Assembly (NCBI RefSeq): GCF_036323735.1
Contig: NC_086037.1
Coordinates: 57,800,002 to 57,864,001 of the forward strand
Length of the DNA: 64,000 bases
Reading direction: 5' to 3'
From: Rattus norvegicus
Taxonomy: Eukaryota > Chordata > Mammalia > Rodentia > Muridae
A program made the position numbers and the translations under genes. Below, piece by piece: positions 46,917-57,283 of this stretch; position 1 is the stretch's first letter; each line of letters opens with the position of its first letter. The notes under the pieces are model-generated. The model was given only the letters and a program-made list of their open reading frames with translations, was not told the origin of the DNA and ran no database searches.

Positions 46917-48520
46917 CTACTCACAATAGTTGGTTAGTGGAGCCATTATCACCCAAGCAGGCACACCCTTCCCAGTATGTTGGTGTTTTAGCACACACGG
47001 TCTATACCTAAGCAGGAATGTTGCTGATGGTTCTCTACCATCAGCATCTCCCCTTCTGGCCCTGTAAAAAAACAGCCAACAGCGTGGAGCTTCTAGAGTA
47101 GTCAGAACTCCATGTTCTGCAGTCACAGCACACACGCGCATTGTCTTCACCAATAGGTTCTTACTGTCTAGTTTGGCTGGTGTATAACCAACAGTTGTAG
47201 CAATAGGCTTTATGGTTTGTAGGAACTTGGTGACTTTTTGAGCTAGCATTTCACAGAGAGATAGCCCAGTGCTGACACTGATGTTTTTATTCAATAACCT
47301 TACATCTTCAGGAAGTGTACTTTTCCACCCATGTAGGATACGTCTGGATTCTTTCCCCTTTCCTTTCAATAGCTCAGCCCCAGTAGAATTGGCAGGCAGA
47401 TGGATGTGCCATCTCCCATGGTTTTCCAAATCTGAAAAATACTTAGAGATTAACATTATGACTTCTATATAACAGAACCTTTTCCAGAGGATGAGCAAGA
47501 CAAGGAAACATTCTGAGCCACCATCCCATAATATTGTGGGTACAAAGCTGACCTTGTTGAAGTATTCTGTAAGTTTGTTGTTACCTATTCTAAGCAAGCA
47601 TCAGGTGATCTCAGATGTTCACAACCAAGAAGATACTAAAGTCAAACATAGCCAAGGTCTAATATCACACATGGGAGGATTCTATCCATTTGCATCAACT
47701 GCTTCCTCCATAGGTCATGGTTGTGTACGAAGAGTAGTTAGGAGGTACTAACTTAATTAGCTCTCTGTAATCCTTGGTCATTGTCTCTGAGCCATTATGG
47801 TTTCTATAACCTGGAGCTCATCCATAGAGCTTCCATCCATTTCTCCCTATATGACAAATTCAGTGGACCTGACTTAATATGCTTAGACCTACTCAGGACC
47901 AAAGGTGACCTTGACCTTTCTCCCTAACTGTGAGCCTGCTGAGTCCCTGGATCCTTGTGATGCTGGGTTGGTAATGTGAATGTAGCTGTAACCCTTGCCT
48001 CTCCATCCAGCATACCTGGCTGTTGAGGGAGTTCCTGGTCTGGCAAACCATTTCCATCCCCCTTTTGCTGGAGGAAAATGTATCCTCTTTAGCACGGAGG
48101 TGTAAGTACCCATCCCTGGGATAGGCTTGATTCGTCTTTGCTTGTATTGTGAAAAAAAAAATCAAGGGTGTTTTCTGTGAGCAACTCCTCCAGCCTTAAA
48201 CCTTCCTAAAGTCCTTGAGCACACAGTTTGACTTCTATCACTATTTTCCTTAGGAACTGCAGCCACGTCATGGACTCTCTTTACAAGCTGGTCTAGGTCA
48301 CTGAGTTCCAACGCATTTTTCTTGACCAAAGGGCTCAGCCAAGTTGCTAAAGCTTCATTATAACCTCGAGGTCCCCGCTGGGTCAGTCTTGTCTTTCTCT
48401 CCTCTGTTACCACAGTTCTATCTGGACCAGTGAACTTGGATTCAATCACAGCTTTCCTTACTCCTTGTTCTTTCAATAGCATCTTCCCCTCCTCTGTACT
48501 CCTCTAGTTTCCGATGCTCA
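46917..48520 (-). other. Unassigned block with open minus-strand frames
   Basis: Two frames stand out because they are not repeat-driven: 226 residues at 46917-47597 and 106 residues at 48162-48482. The shorter is charged and helix-like (KTRLTQRGPRGY, LSDLDQLVKRVHDVAAVPKE). Between and beside them the frames are broken by stops. I recognise no protein family. A decayed retroposed gene or an endogenous-retrovirus internal region are both possible, and chance cannot be excluded. Confidence 0.3.
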
Positions 48521-49229
48521 TGAGGATTTCAGACTGGTATAACCAAATATTCCTAACAGCTCTGATAAGCCAGCCAATCAGGGGCTGCATTCCATAACAC
48601 TGTGTGGGTCATGTGGCCTTTGCCTTAAGGAAAATCCCTTACTCCGTTTTCTTGCCTCCTCAGCAGTCAGTAGTAATAGGACGCCATCTGTTCCCGTGTC
48701 CTACAGCCTCATAAGGCAGGCGTCAACAGGTTCTTTCACTGCTTGCTTAAAAGTCTTTCCTAATTCCAACAATCCATATTGCTGAATATTTCCTGACAAA
48801 GGAAAAAAAAACCTGAAAGTGGTCTTGCCGCAGGTCAAAGAACATCTGGAGCCAGAATTCAAGCTCAAATTATCATGTTTTATTGTCACTGTGAACAATT
48901 ACCAAATGCAAACAAAGAATGGCTTGAGTTCAAGGTTTCTGCGGTGTCAGTCCACGGAGCTAAGTTAGGAGGAGTGATGGAGCAGGCCAATCCTGGCATC
49001 ATGGCATACAGAAAACAGATTATGGAAGGAGCCAAGGCAAGTTATAGCCTCTAGTTCGCCCCAGTGATCTACTTCCCAGACAAGCTCCCATATACCTTTG
49101 TATATGGAGCTTTTCAAGGGAATACTCCATTCAATCACGAACCGATTGTCTCTGAAATCACACTTACAGGCAAACCCAGAGATCAGCTTTACTACCATAG
49201 ACTCTACTGAGAGATGACAGTCCTCTATA
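48521..49229. other. Unassigned sequence
   Basis: The 77-residue minus frame at 48965-49198 has no recognisable domain. The right side grades into the MLT1-like LTR. Confidence 0.35.
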
Positions 49230-49650
49230 CAATTAGACTATGAACTTGAAGCTTCCAGAATCGTGAGTCAATCAACACCTCCTGCTTTTATTTCTTTATT
49301 AACTTGAGTATTTCTTATTTACATTTTGATTGTTATTCCCTCTCCCGGTTTCCGGGCCAACATCCCCTCCCCTTCTATATGGGTGTTCACATCCCCATCT
49401 TCCCCCCATTACCGCCCTCCCCCCAACAATCACGTTCACTGGGGGTTCAGTCTTAGCAGGACCCAGGGCTTCCCCTTCCACTGGTGCTCTTACTAGGATA
49501 TTCATTGCTACCTATGAGGTTGGAGCCCAGGGTCAGTCCATGTATAGTCTTTGGGTAGTGGCTTAGTCCCTGGAAGCTCTAACACCTCCTGCTTTAAGAC
49601 ACTGGTTTGTGGTTTGTTTCAGCAGCCCCTGGCAACTCGCACAACTGTCA
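49230..49650 (+). mobile_element. MLT1-like MaLR LTR end, split by L1
   Basis: 'gaagcttccagaatcgtgag' before the L1 and 'gacactggtttgtggtttgt' with 'ttcagcagcccctgg' after it. This is the polyadenylation-side end of an old MaLR LTR. Confidence 0.65.
49289..49580 (-). mobile_element. Rat-type L1 3' end, 5'-truncated, with target duplication
   Basis: Reverse complement of the same L1 3' UTR as at 40195, with 'actggtgctcttactaggat' and C-rich polypyrimidine tracts. Perfect 15-bp duplications AACACCTCCTGCTTT flank it at 49274-49288 and 49581-49595. Confidence 0.92.
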
Positions 49651-49754
49651 ATTTAGGTTTTTCTTATTTTAGAAGAAATACTCACACGTTACATTAAGTG
49701 TTTCAAATATGTTCATCACGCACTGAGGCTGATTGTGTTTGTTTTGGTCTGTGT

Positions 49755-49975
49755 AATCATCTTCTGAGTGTGTCGTTTTTATTTGTGGATGTGCACACAT
49801 GTTCATGTGCATATATATGGAGGCTAGAGGGCTAGAGGTCAACCTCGGGGTTCATTCCCTGGTGAAGTTCACCTTTGTTTGGTGTTGTCAAGGCGTGTGC
49901 GTACACGTGCGTCAGTGACCAGAAGAGAGCCTTAGGTTTCCCCTGGAGCTCTAGTGACTGAGGGTTGTAAGCATC
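49755..49975 (-). mobile_element. SINE fragments (B4/B3-like), antisense
   Basis: 'ggaggctagagggctagagg' with 'tcaacctcggggttc', then 'gtgaccagaagagagcctta' and 'cctggagctctagtgac'. Parts of two antisense SINEs or one composite; no tRNA head remains. Confidence 0.55.
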
Positions 49976-51898
49976 TCTCCTGATTCTACAACAACTGTAG
50001 AAAAGAATTTCAATAGAATTTTATTGGTGTTTCTAAAGTGAAACTTGAGAAAGTAGGCTTTTGATAAAGATTTTTTTGAAATAAAATAAATTCAAATGAA
50101 TGCAGGAAGCTACATAAAGGACTGCTTTCTAAGCTGAGATCCTGAAGACGTGTCCATTAAAAGTTTGTCTTAATTGTTCAGTTTGATTTGACATTGAAAG
50201 CACACCCATTTGTAACATTACCCATGTCTTCTACAGCATTCTGTTTCAGAGAAGGTAACGAAGCTCTTCCGACTTCTATGTGATCACTTCTACCCCATTT
50301 TAAGATTAGGCATTTGTCAATTTTCATTTTTTCCCCTTGTGGCTTAAATATCTTTTGAGTCTATTTCATGCTTTTATTTTGCAAACTAGTTGTATCAACA
50401 GCCCCAATTATCCATCTCAGTGTAAGCAAGTGTGTACTGATTTCAAAAGGATATGAGCCTACCCTTTCTTTGCTCATGAGGGACTGCCTACGTTTAGCGG
50501 CTATCCCATGCTTGACCATACTTCCTGTTGCCCAGTTTGCTTGTTCCCTGCTGACATTTGGTCTGTAATCCAAACTGAGCTTCTTCTAGCTCGCTTTTAA
50601 ATATTACAAATGCCATCCTGGATGAAATGTCTGTCCTTTACTCTTTCTCTTTTCTGGGAGTATTTCAGACTCCCTTAAAGGATGTTTTTGCAACTTTACT
50701 CATAGTGAAGGAAGGACACAGACAGGCATATCCCATGTCCTCATCCCTCCCTAGATGCAGTGTACTAGAAGACAGATCTCCCCAATTCTTCTTTGTTAGG
50801 GGACATTGTGCTCCTGGAGAAAGAGGAGCCAATAAGTGGAGAAGTGGCCACACTTTGGGTCTATCAGGTAAGTGTCTATTTATCTCTTTCAAGAATTGCT
50901 TTGGCATATATTGCTATCTTCTACAACTACCTAAAGTTTGTAAACCACAGGGTTATTTATAAGTAATCAATCAATACTAATAAGAAGATTTTAGTACAGC
51001 CTTGACACGAAATTTAAGTTCTCTGGAATCACACTAAGAAAAGGTGAGATGAATGCATCAATTTTTCAATTAAAATTGCTTTTTAGATAATTCTGTATGT
51101 ATACACATACAATATGAACCAATCTAGTCCCTGTCTGTCTTTTACCCCTATCTAACCACAATCCTCCCCACAAATCTCTCTCTCAAGTTAACGGCTGTTT
51201 GCTTTGTATTTTAAACCATGGCGATTAACCAGGGTCACTTGTGTGATCATGGCTTTAGAGCCGTTTTTTGGAGCATCCTGGACTCAGCAGTGGGCACATA
51301 ACCAATAGTAATGCTTCCCACCTAGCTTTATCAATATCCTAGAGTTCAGACGTAAAGGGTCACTTGAGCCTCTCTCATTTCCTCAACTAGTTTTTGATAG
51401 TGTCAACTCCGTGCAGGTAACTTCAGTTGTTATGAGCTTGCGATTGCAATGGTCGTATCTAGTAGAGAGAATGGCATTTCACAGCCCTTCACTCTGTCTT
51501 TCAACTCCTATATACTTCCCAATCCCTTTTCTGCAGCTTTCCCTGAGTTCCCCCAAGGAAGTAGTTTGGATGTCTTATTAGATCTGGATCCACAGCCCTT
51601 GTTTAATGATCATAATAATTTCAGTGGTGTATTTTACTTATCTAAGAAGATTTAGGATAGTAGTAATTCAATCTGTAATCAATACAATGCTATTGGAAAG
51701 AACACTGACACCTTTTTGCTACTGCCCTCTGGACCCCATAAATATTTTACATGTATGATCTGTCATTTGTAGTACTCAAATTTGAGACACTTTCGTGGTC
51801 TGTTAGGTAACACAAACCCTATTCCCGTCTAGCTCATGGGTTAATATGCACCCACGCCTGCGAACTACATATGATTTTATTATTATTTAATATCCTGA
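49976..51898. other. Unique sequence, nothing assigned
   Basis: No repeat recognised over 1.9 kb. A 111-residue plus frame at 50627-50962 has no known motif. Confidence 0.4.
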
Positions 51899-52099
51899 CT
51901 AAGGGCAGACACCTCCAGAGTTGCCGGCAAGCCCACTTTTGCTGTTTTTGAAATGCAGGCTCTGTTTTCGCAGGCTTTCTGTGGATTCACCATCAGCGGG
52001 AGCAGGCTCCTGAAAGACAGCGCCCTCTAGCGTCTCTGCTTGGATTAGTGAGTCATCCTCAGGCTGCTGAAAAATGGCCTTTAAGCATTTCTTCCACAA
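51899..52099 (-). other. Short protein-like frame, 66 residues
   Basis: Starts at an ATG at 52099 and ends at a TAG. Composition is mixed and acidic (QQPEDDSLIQAETLEGAVFQ, then a Ser/Lys-rich tail) and lies outside any recognised repeat. No upstream splice acceptor is convincing. I do not recognise the product; a pseudoexon or chance frame is likely. Confidence 0.25.
52019..52033 (-). promoter_or_regulatory. CTCF-like binding motif
   Basis: On the minus strand the 15-mer ACGCTAGAGGGCGCT fits CCASYAGRKGGCRSY at 13 of 15 positions, with the core YAGRKGGCRSY perfect. Unlike the site at 15164 it is not in a recognised SINE. Confidence 0.5.
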
Positions 52100-54089
52100 A
52101 AGAAGGGAGAGAGGTAAACGTGCAGGAAGCTAAGAGTCGGCTTCTAGCAGCTTTAGGATGCCTAGTTGGAGAGATGGAGTCGTGCATGAGCAGCCTTTGA
52201 TATGGGCTGGAGAGAAATCTGAGGTTGACACAATGGAGTTTATAGTATCTTGAGCCTTAGAGTGTAGTCGAGGACTTTCCATTGGCTTCAAATGCAATCA
52301 AAAAACCTGGGCATGAATGCTGTGAAACTTGGTACCCACTGTTTTTTGAGAATATATTTTCTATTTTTAACTGGCAATGGAGCAATCAACCCTCCATGTG
52401 CACACAAGAGGTACAATGTAGACTCATTCTTAAGGATACACTTTCTATTTATCCAGGAGCTCCACGGGTGAGGCTTGCTCGATTTGAATGATATCAGGAA
52501 GTCATGGCGGTTGGTACTGATTTCAAGATTGTCTGGCTTTCCCGAGATAGGCACCATTTCTGCAAATGCCCAGCAATAAACTCTCAATTATGTTTCCAAA
52601 GAACTGTGTTAGGCAGCTGCCTCAGACCACTTTCAAGTCCAAAATCTCTGCCTTCTCCACCAAGCAGCAGTATCGATTTCTGCCAAAGGCTTTGGTCTGC
52701 ATGTGTTCCAACCGCTGACACCTTTGCAATCATTGTACATTCGGGTCATAGGCTCGGGAGGTGTTGTCTGATTGACAGCCCTTTATAAATCTTTTATTTG
52801 CTTGTTTCTGTCAGGGCACAATTCAATCTCAGAATTCTTTCTGGTGACTTTGCAAACAGGACTAACAATATCCCCAAAAGGGAGATGTGATTTTTTTTGC
52901 CATAACTCAAACAGCTTCTCCAGTCTCTGGGCTGAGTGTCAGAGCCAAGATCTGATTATAAATTATTTTTTACAGTGTGAGGAAGGAAAAAAATCTCGCA
53001 TGGTCTTGGATTCAGTTCTTTGCTAAATTGTACAGGCTGAGGCTTGATTGTGAGCAGGGTTTCTCTGCCTTGCTTCAGTGACAGGTGGGTGACCAGTGTC
53101 TATGTCCTCCCGGACGTCTTCTCCAGAGGAGGCAATCACAGGACTGTTGCTACAATCAACCTGTTCCTATTGGTTTCTAAGATAGACCAGGTGACTCCAA
53201 GTGAGAAGATGATACATATTGGTTAATTCAATGCCTTTCACAAGTTGTGCTAAAATGACCTGGAGATGTTCCACAGGAACACGAACTGTTCTTACTGGCA
53301 GAAAGATAACCCAAGCCAAGTCGATTCATATTTCTGTTCACTTTTACCTGCTGCTATTTGGTGTAGTTTAAAAAATCCTTTCTGTGGCACATTTTAGATG
53401 ATGGGTGGATCAACTGCCTAAATTGTTCTCAGCACCAAAAAGTTGCCTGCTATGCTTTTTGTCTTGACAAGTACTATTCGAAAGAAATGGATGGATCACT
53501 TTTCTTTGTGAGGTTGAACACGAACCACATTGGAAACTTCCTTCACCCGCTGATGGATATAAGTTAGTTCTCATGCTTGGTTATTGTGACTCACACTACA
53601 GTGACCACAGAGGTTCAGATGGCTCTGTCACCTTGTGATCATTTCCATTAAATATAGAGCCAAACGTAGAATGGTTGGGCCATAGAGTAGTTCTTTTTTT
53701 AATTACTTGATGAACATACATATTGCCATCCCTAATAACTAAAATAATTAGTATTCCAATACACTAAATACCACATTATATGTAATAAGTATATATAAAT
53801 AATTTATCACATATTGATCTATAAAAATCATTTAGTAGGGATCAATATTTTACTTCAATCAGTACAGCTAATTAGAATATTAATACTCTCTCATGCCTAT
53901 GGCAGTTTTATTATTTTGTATGTTCCTCCATGTAGTCTTGGGCAATTGTAAAGACTGCCGTTTGGCATTTAATCAAAACCAGTTGAGACTGGTTGGAACA
54001 GGTTGCTGTGGAAAGTGGACAGTCAAACATATAGGGGCATGATTCTCCGTCTATCCCTATTATGGTTTAAGGAAAAGAAGATAAAACTA
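52100..54089. other. Unique block, conserved-looking around 52280-52790
   Basis: No repeat is recognised. Moderate GC with CpG words ('cccgagataggcac', 'ccaaccgctgac', 'cattcgggtcatag'). Frames of 69-99 residues overlap on both strands, none with a known motif. Confidence 0.35.
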
Positions 54090-54284
54090 GAGATTGTGAT
54101 CTCTCTCTCTTTCTCTCCCTCTCTCTTTCTCTCTCTCTCCCTCCCTCCCCAACTCTCTCTTTCTATCCCTCCCTCCCTCCACCCCCACTCTCTCTCTTTC
54201 TATCCCTCCCTTCCTCCCCTAACTCTCTCTCTCTTTCTCTCCCTCCCTCCCCCCATTCTCTCTCTCTCTCTTTCCCCACATTTT
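54090..54284. repeat. Pyrimidine-rich minisatellite (CTCTTTCT...CCCTCC)n
   Basis: Almost pure C/T over 190 bp. A unit of about 35 bp (CT run, TTTCTATCCCTCCCTCC, then a CCCC-A spacer) recurs about four times with small changes. The 98-residue LSLSLP frame is its translation. Confidence 0.93.
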
Positions 54285-54676
54285 TCAGATCAGCGTTAGC
54301 TGTAGTCTGTTTTATCTACTATGACATTCCAGTGTCTTCCTAATTTCACCTTCAGATTTCTTGGGGGTATTCTCCTGCCTTCCACGTGGACCATAGAAGA
54401 CTAAGTACCAACAGCTAATGAATCCAAAGGTTGAGGTATCCTTTCTTGACCACTTTTTAGTGGTCAGGATTCTCACACTGAGTGCTGAGTGAGCGACATT
54501 AAAACTCAGAACTTGTTTGAATGTAGCCTCCCTGTATATAATGTTACATACCCTGTCCAAATGGTAAATTTATTTGAGAAGATGTTTTAGGACATGGGGG
54601 GGAATCATAGCTAAACATTTAGGTTTTATCTTTCAAGTTGAAAGGTTAAACCACATAAATGTTATTAATGACTGTA

Positions 54677-54678
<2 letters not shown>
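54285..54678. other. Unique sequence, nothing assigned
   Basis: No repeat recognised. The 82-residue minus frame at 54312-54560 has no motif. Confidence 0.4.

Positions 54679-54716
<38 letters not shown>
54679..54716. repeat. (GT)n microsatellite
   Basis: About 18 GT units followed by TATATACGTG. Confidence 0.96.
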
Positions 54717-54720
<4 letters not shown>

Positions 54721-56346
54721 CGTGTCACTGTAGGCCAAGTAAATTGCATTTAAAGTCAATAAAAATAAATATCTCGCTTGAATTATCATTTAACAAATCT
54801 TTAGTCTTACCTTCTATCTTAGAAAGATTGTCCCCAACTTAGCCAGCAGCAGGTTTTGTTTAATTTACCAATAGATGGTAAACAGGAGCATCTCTACATA
54901 CAGCATCTGGGAGCCCAACCCACAGGGTCCTTTCCCACACAAAATACATGGTTTCAGATTCTGACAAGGGCATCAGACAAGTTAGTCAGAAAGACTTGTA
55001 GCGTTGTGGTAGGCACCTATCTTTGTTCTGGCTATATGTGTGACTTGCATGCATCAGTCCAGCCCTGGATTTAATAGAAACAATCTAAATGAACTGGGAT
55101 ACGATGCTGAGGTTGGGGTCATTTCCAGATCAGTAATCAGTTCACAGCGAAACCCTTTTGGACCCTCATTTATCTTTCAGTTAGTATATTGGATCAGTCG
55201 ATATTTGCAAAGAATTCTGGTCAGGGTCAAACGTCTTCAGGGATCCCTGAGGAGGGAGGAATAAATTACAGGGCCACAGTTACCCTTTCATATAATATCT
55301 AAAAGGCCATTGTGTGCAAAGATTCTCTCTGAAATCTAATTCTTGCCCCAGCCAAGTCAATTTAGGAAAAGTGGACCAGTAGCAGCCAGCTCTGTAATGC
55401 TGCCCAAACAGATAAAAGCTTGTGGTTTTGTGTCTGGCCCAGACTGTGTTTGCTGCCTCTATAGAAACAGATGTTTCTCCTGTGTGAAGCAGCCACTTGC
55501 CCACTGACCAAGCTCCCACAATCTGATAATGGACATGTATGCCTATAATGTTGGGGGGTGGTCGCTACAATGATTCTTCAGCAGCCAGTGTCTACTAAGA
55601 TGGTCTTGATGATCTTTCTACCATACACAAGCCACTTGTCAACACAGACTGGCATGGTCTTTGCATCAAAATAAGAAAATATGGCAGAGACCAAAATTGG
55701 TTGTCTGCTCTGTAATTACTTGACACAGAACACTGACTTCCATATTAGTAACTGGTTCTCTCCCAGCTAGCTCTGGCCAGAAAGTTGTGTTATTGGAGAG
55801 GTCTCCACCACAAGGAACAGAGTACCACATTTTGCAGCTCTCTAGTAACTTGAGGCTCTCAGCTCAGCATCTGAAAGGGAATGAGATGCAAACGGTGACA
55901 TGAATGGGCTTTGTCTAGTTAGACATCATGGGAGAATGACAGTATCAGATGACAAGTTGATATAGCCATGTGGAAAGCTCTGGGGAAGAGGGTTCAATTA
56001 AGCCGGACCCAGATTCCTAACTCGTAAAAACCATAACATAGCAAATGAGTGTGTTTCTTCAGTCATCAAATGAGTCATATGTTGTTTGGATGCAGTCTCC
56101 ATTACAGCATGAGCACAAAGGACTTGTATTCTGACTCAGTTTGAGGCTTATTTTTCCTTCAACTTGGAAAATAAACACATTCACTGAGAAGGTTGTGATT
56201 TGCAGTAAATAGTATAAAAAAATGGAATTCCTTCCAAAGTCAAGATGAAAAAAAAAAAAGCAACATTATAGAATAACCCAAGTCAAGACCTAAGGCTGAC
56301 CCCACTTGATGAAACCATTTAGCATGCACTGTGTCTGTGAATTAAA
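54717..56346. other. Unassigned sequence
   Basis: Moderate GC. 54850-55950 has a retroelement-internal feel (many short frames of 70-80 residues on both strands) but no diagnostic motif. Nothing can be assigned. Confidence 0.35.
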
Positions 56347-56472
56347 GAGCAAGGCAGGGGGTTGGGGATTTAGCTCAGTGGTAGAGCGTTTGCCTAGCAA
56401 GCGCAAGGCCCTGGGTTCGGTCCCCAGCTCCGAAAAAAAAGAAAAAAGAAAAAAAAAAGAGAGAAAGGCAGG
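56347..56472 (+). mobile_element. ID SINE with target duplications
   Basis: Core at 56358-56432 starting 'ggggttggggatttagctc'. The A box TAGCTCAGTGG (56371-56381) and B box GGTTCGGTCCC (56414-56424) are intact, so an internal Pol III promoter is present. The A-rich tail reaches 56460. Near-perfect 12-bp duplications (GAGCAAGGCAGG / GAGAAAGGCAGG) flank it at 56347-56358 and 56461-56472. The family derives from BC1/tRNA-Ala and is most abundant in rat. Confidence 0.95.
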
Positions 56473-56846
56473 TTTCCACACCATGTTGGCTTGAGGTCCA
56501 GAGAAGATAGCCCACGAGTAAAATGGGCAAGGTTAATTCACCATGCTACCATGATCCACATGGGAAGACTCACGGGAATAAGAGCTTTCAGTTCAAGTGC
56601 AATGTAAGTTGGACCCTACTGGGACATTGCACACATTGGAAGGACTTGAGGTTTATAATTAAAATCATATATTTTACAGGCTCAACCATTTAAAAATGCC
56701 AGATGAAGAGGGAGTAGTCAACTCAGAGGGGAAAACATTTGAAGTTAATTTGTTTTGGAGAGAGTGAGCAAAGACTTTGTGATGTAAGTTAAAAGAAATG
56801 CAACCAACAGACAACGATACCTAAGAAAACAAACTTAGCTTTCCAA
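56473..56846. other. Unique sequence, nothing assigned
   Basis: No repeat or exon recognised. Confidence 0.4.
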
Positions 56847-57178
56847 TAGTGGTGGTTTGAATGAGAAATGTCCTCTGTAAGGTCTTGTGATTGTACACTT
56901 GATCTCTGACTGCTGGAGCTGTTTGGAGACATTATAGAACCTTAAAGAAGTGCCTATCTGGAAAAAGTGTAGCACTGAGGTTAACTTTAAGGTTGTATAG
57001 CCAGGCCTCACTTCTTGAATGTGCTTCCTGTTTGCTTCCTGTATGTGCTAGAGATGTGATCAACCATGTTTCCACTCCTACTTCCATGCCTGCATGTTGC
57101 ATGTAGTCCCCATTATGGTGGACTATACCTCCTATGTAACTATAAGCTAAAATAAATCTTCTCTTCCCTAACTTGCAT
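56847..57178 (+). mobile_element. MTC-like ERVL-MaLR solo LTR
   Basis: 'tggtggtttgaatgagaaat' at the left; 'gtgcttcctgtttgcttcct', 'ccattatggtggactatacc' and 'taagctaaaataaatcttct' to the right, with the LTR polyadenylation signal AATAAA. Same group as 28806-29156. Confidence 0.85.
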
Positions 57179-57209
57179 TTAGGTCTACAACAACAAAAAT
57201 GTACTAATA

Positions 57210-57211
<2 letters not shown>

Positions 57212-57274
<63 letters not shown>

Positions 57275-57283
57275 TGTGTGTGT
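57212..57283. repeat. (CT)n(GT)n microsatellite
   Basis: About 23 CT units followed by about 13 GT units, just after the LTR. Confidence 0.97.

Noticed and set aside
54003..54299. 98-residue LSLSLP frame
   Set aside because: Translation of the C/T minisatellite.
56358..56432. tRNA gene
   Set aside because: The A and B boxes belong to an ID SINE with an A-rich tail and target duplications. The same applies to the B3-like SINE heads.
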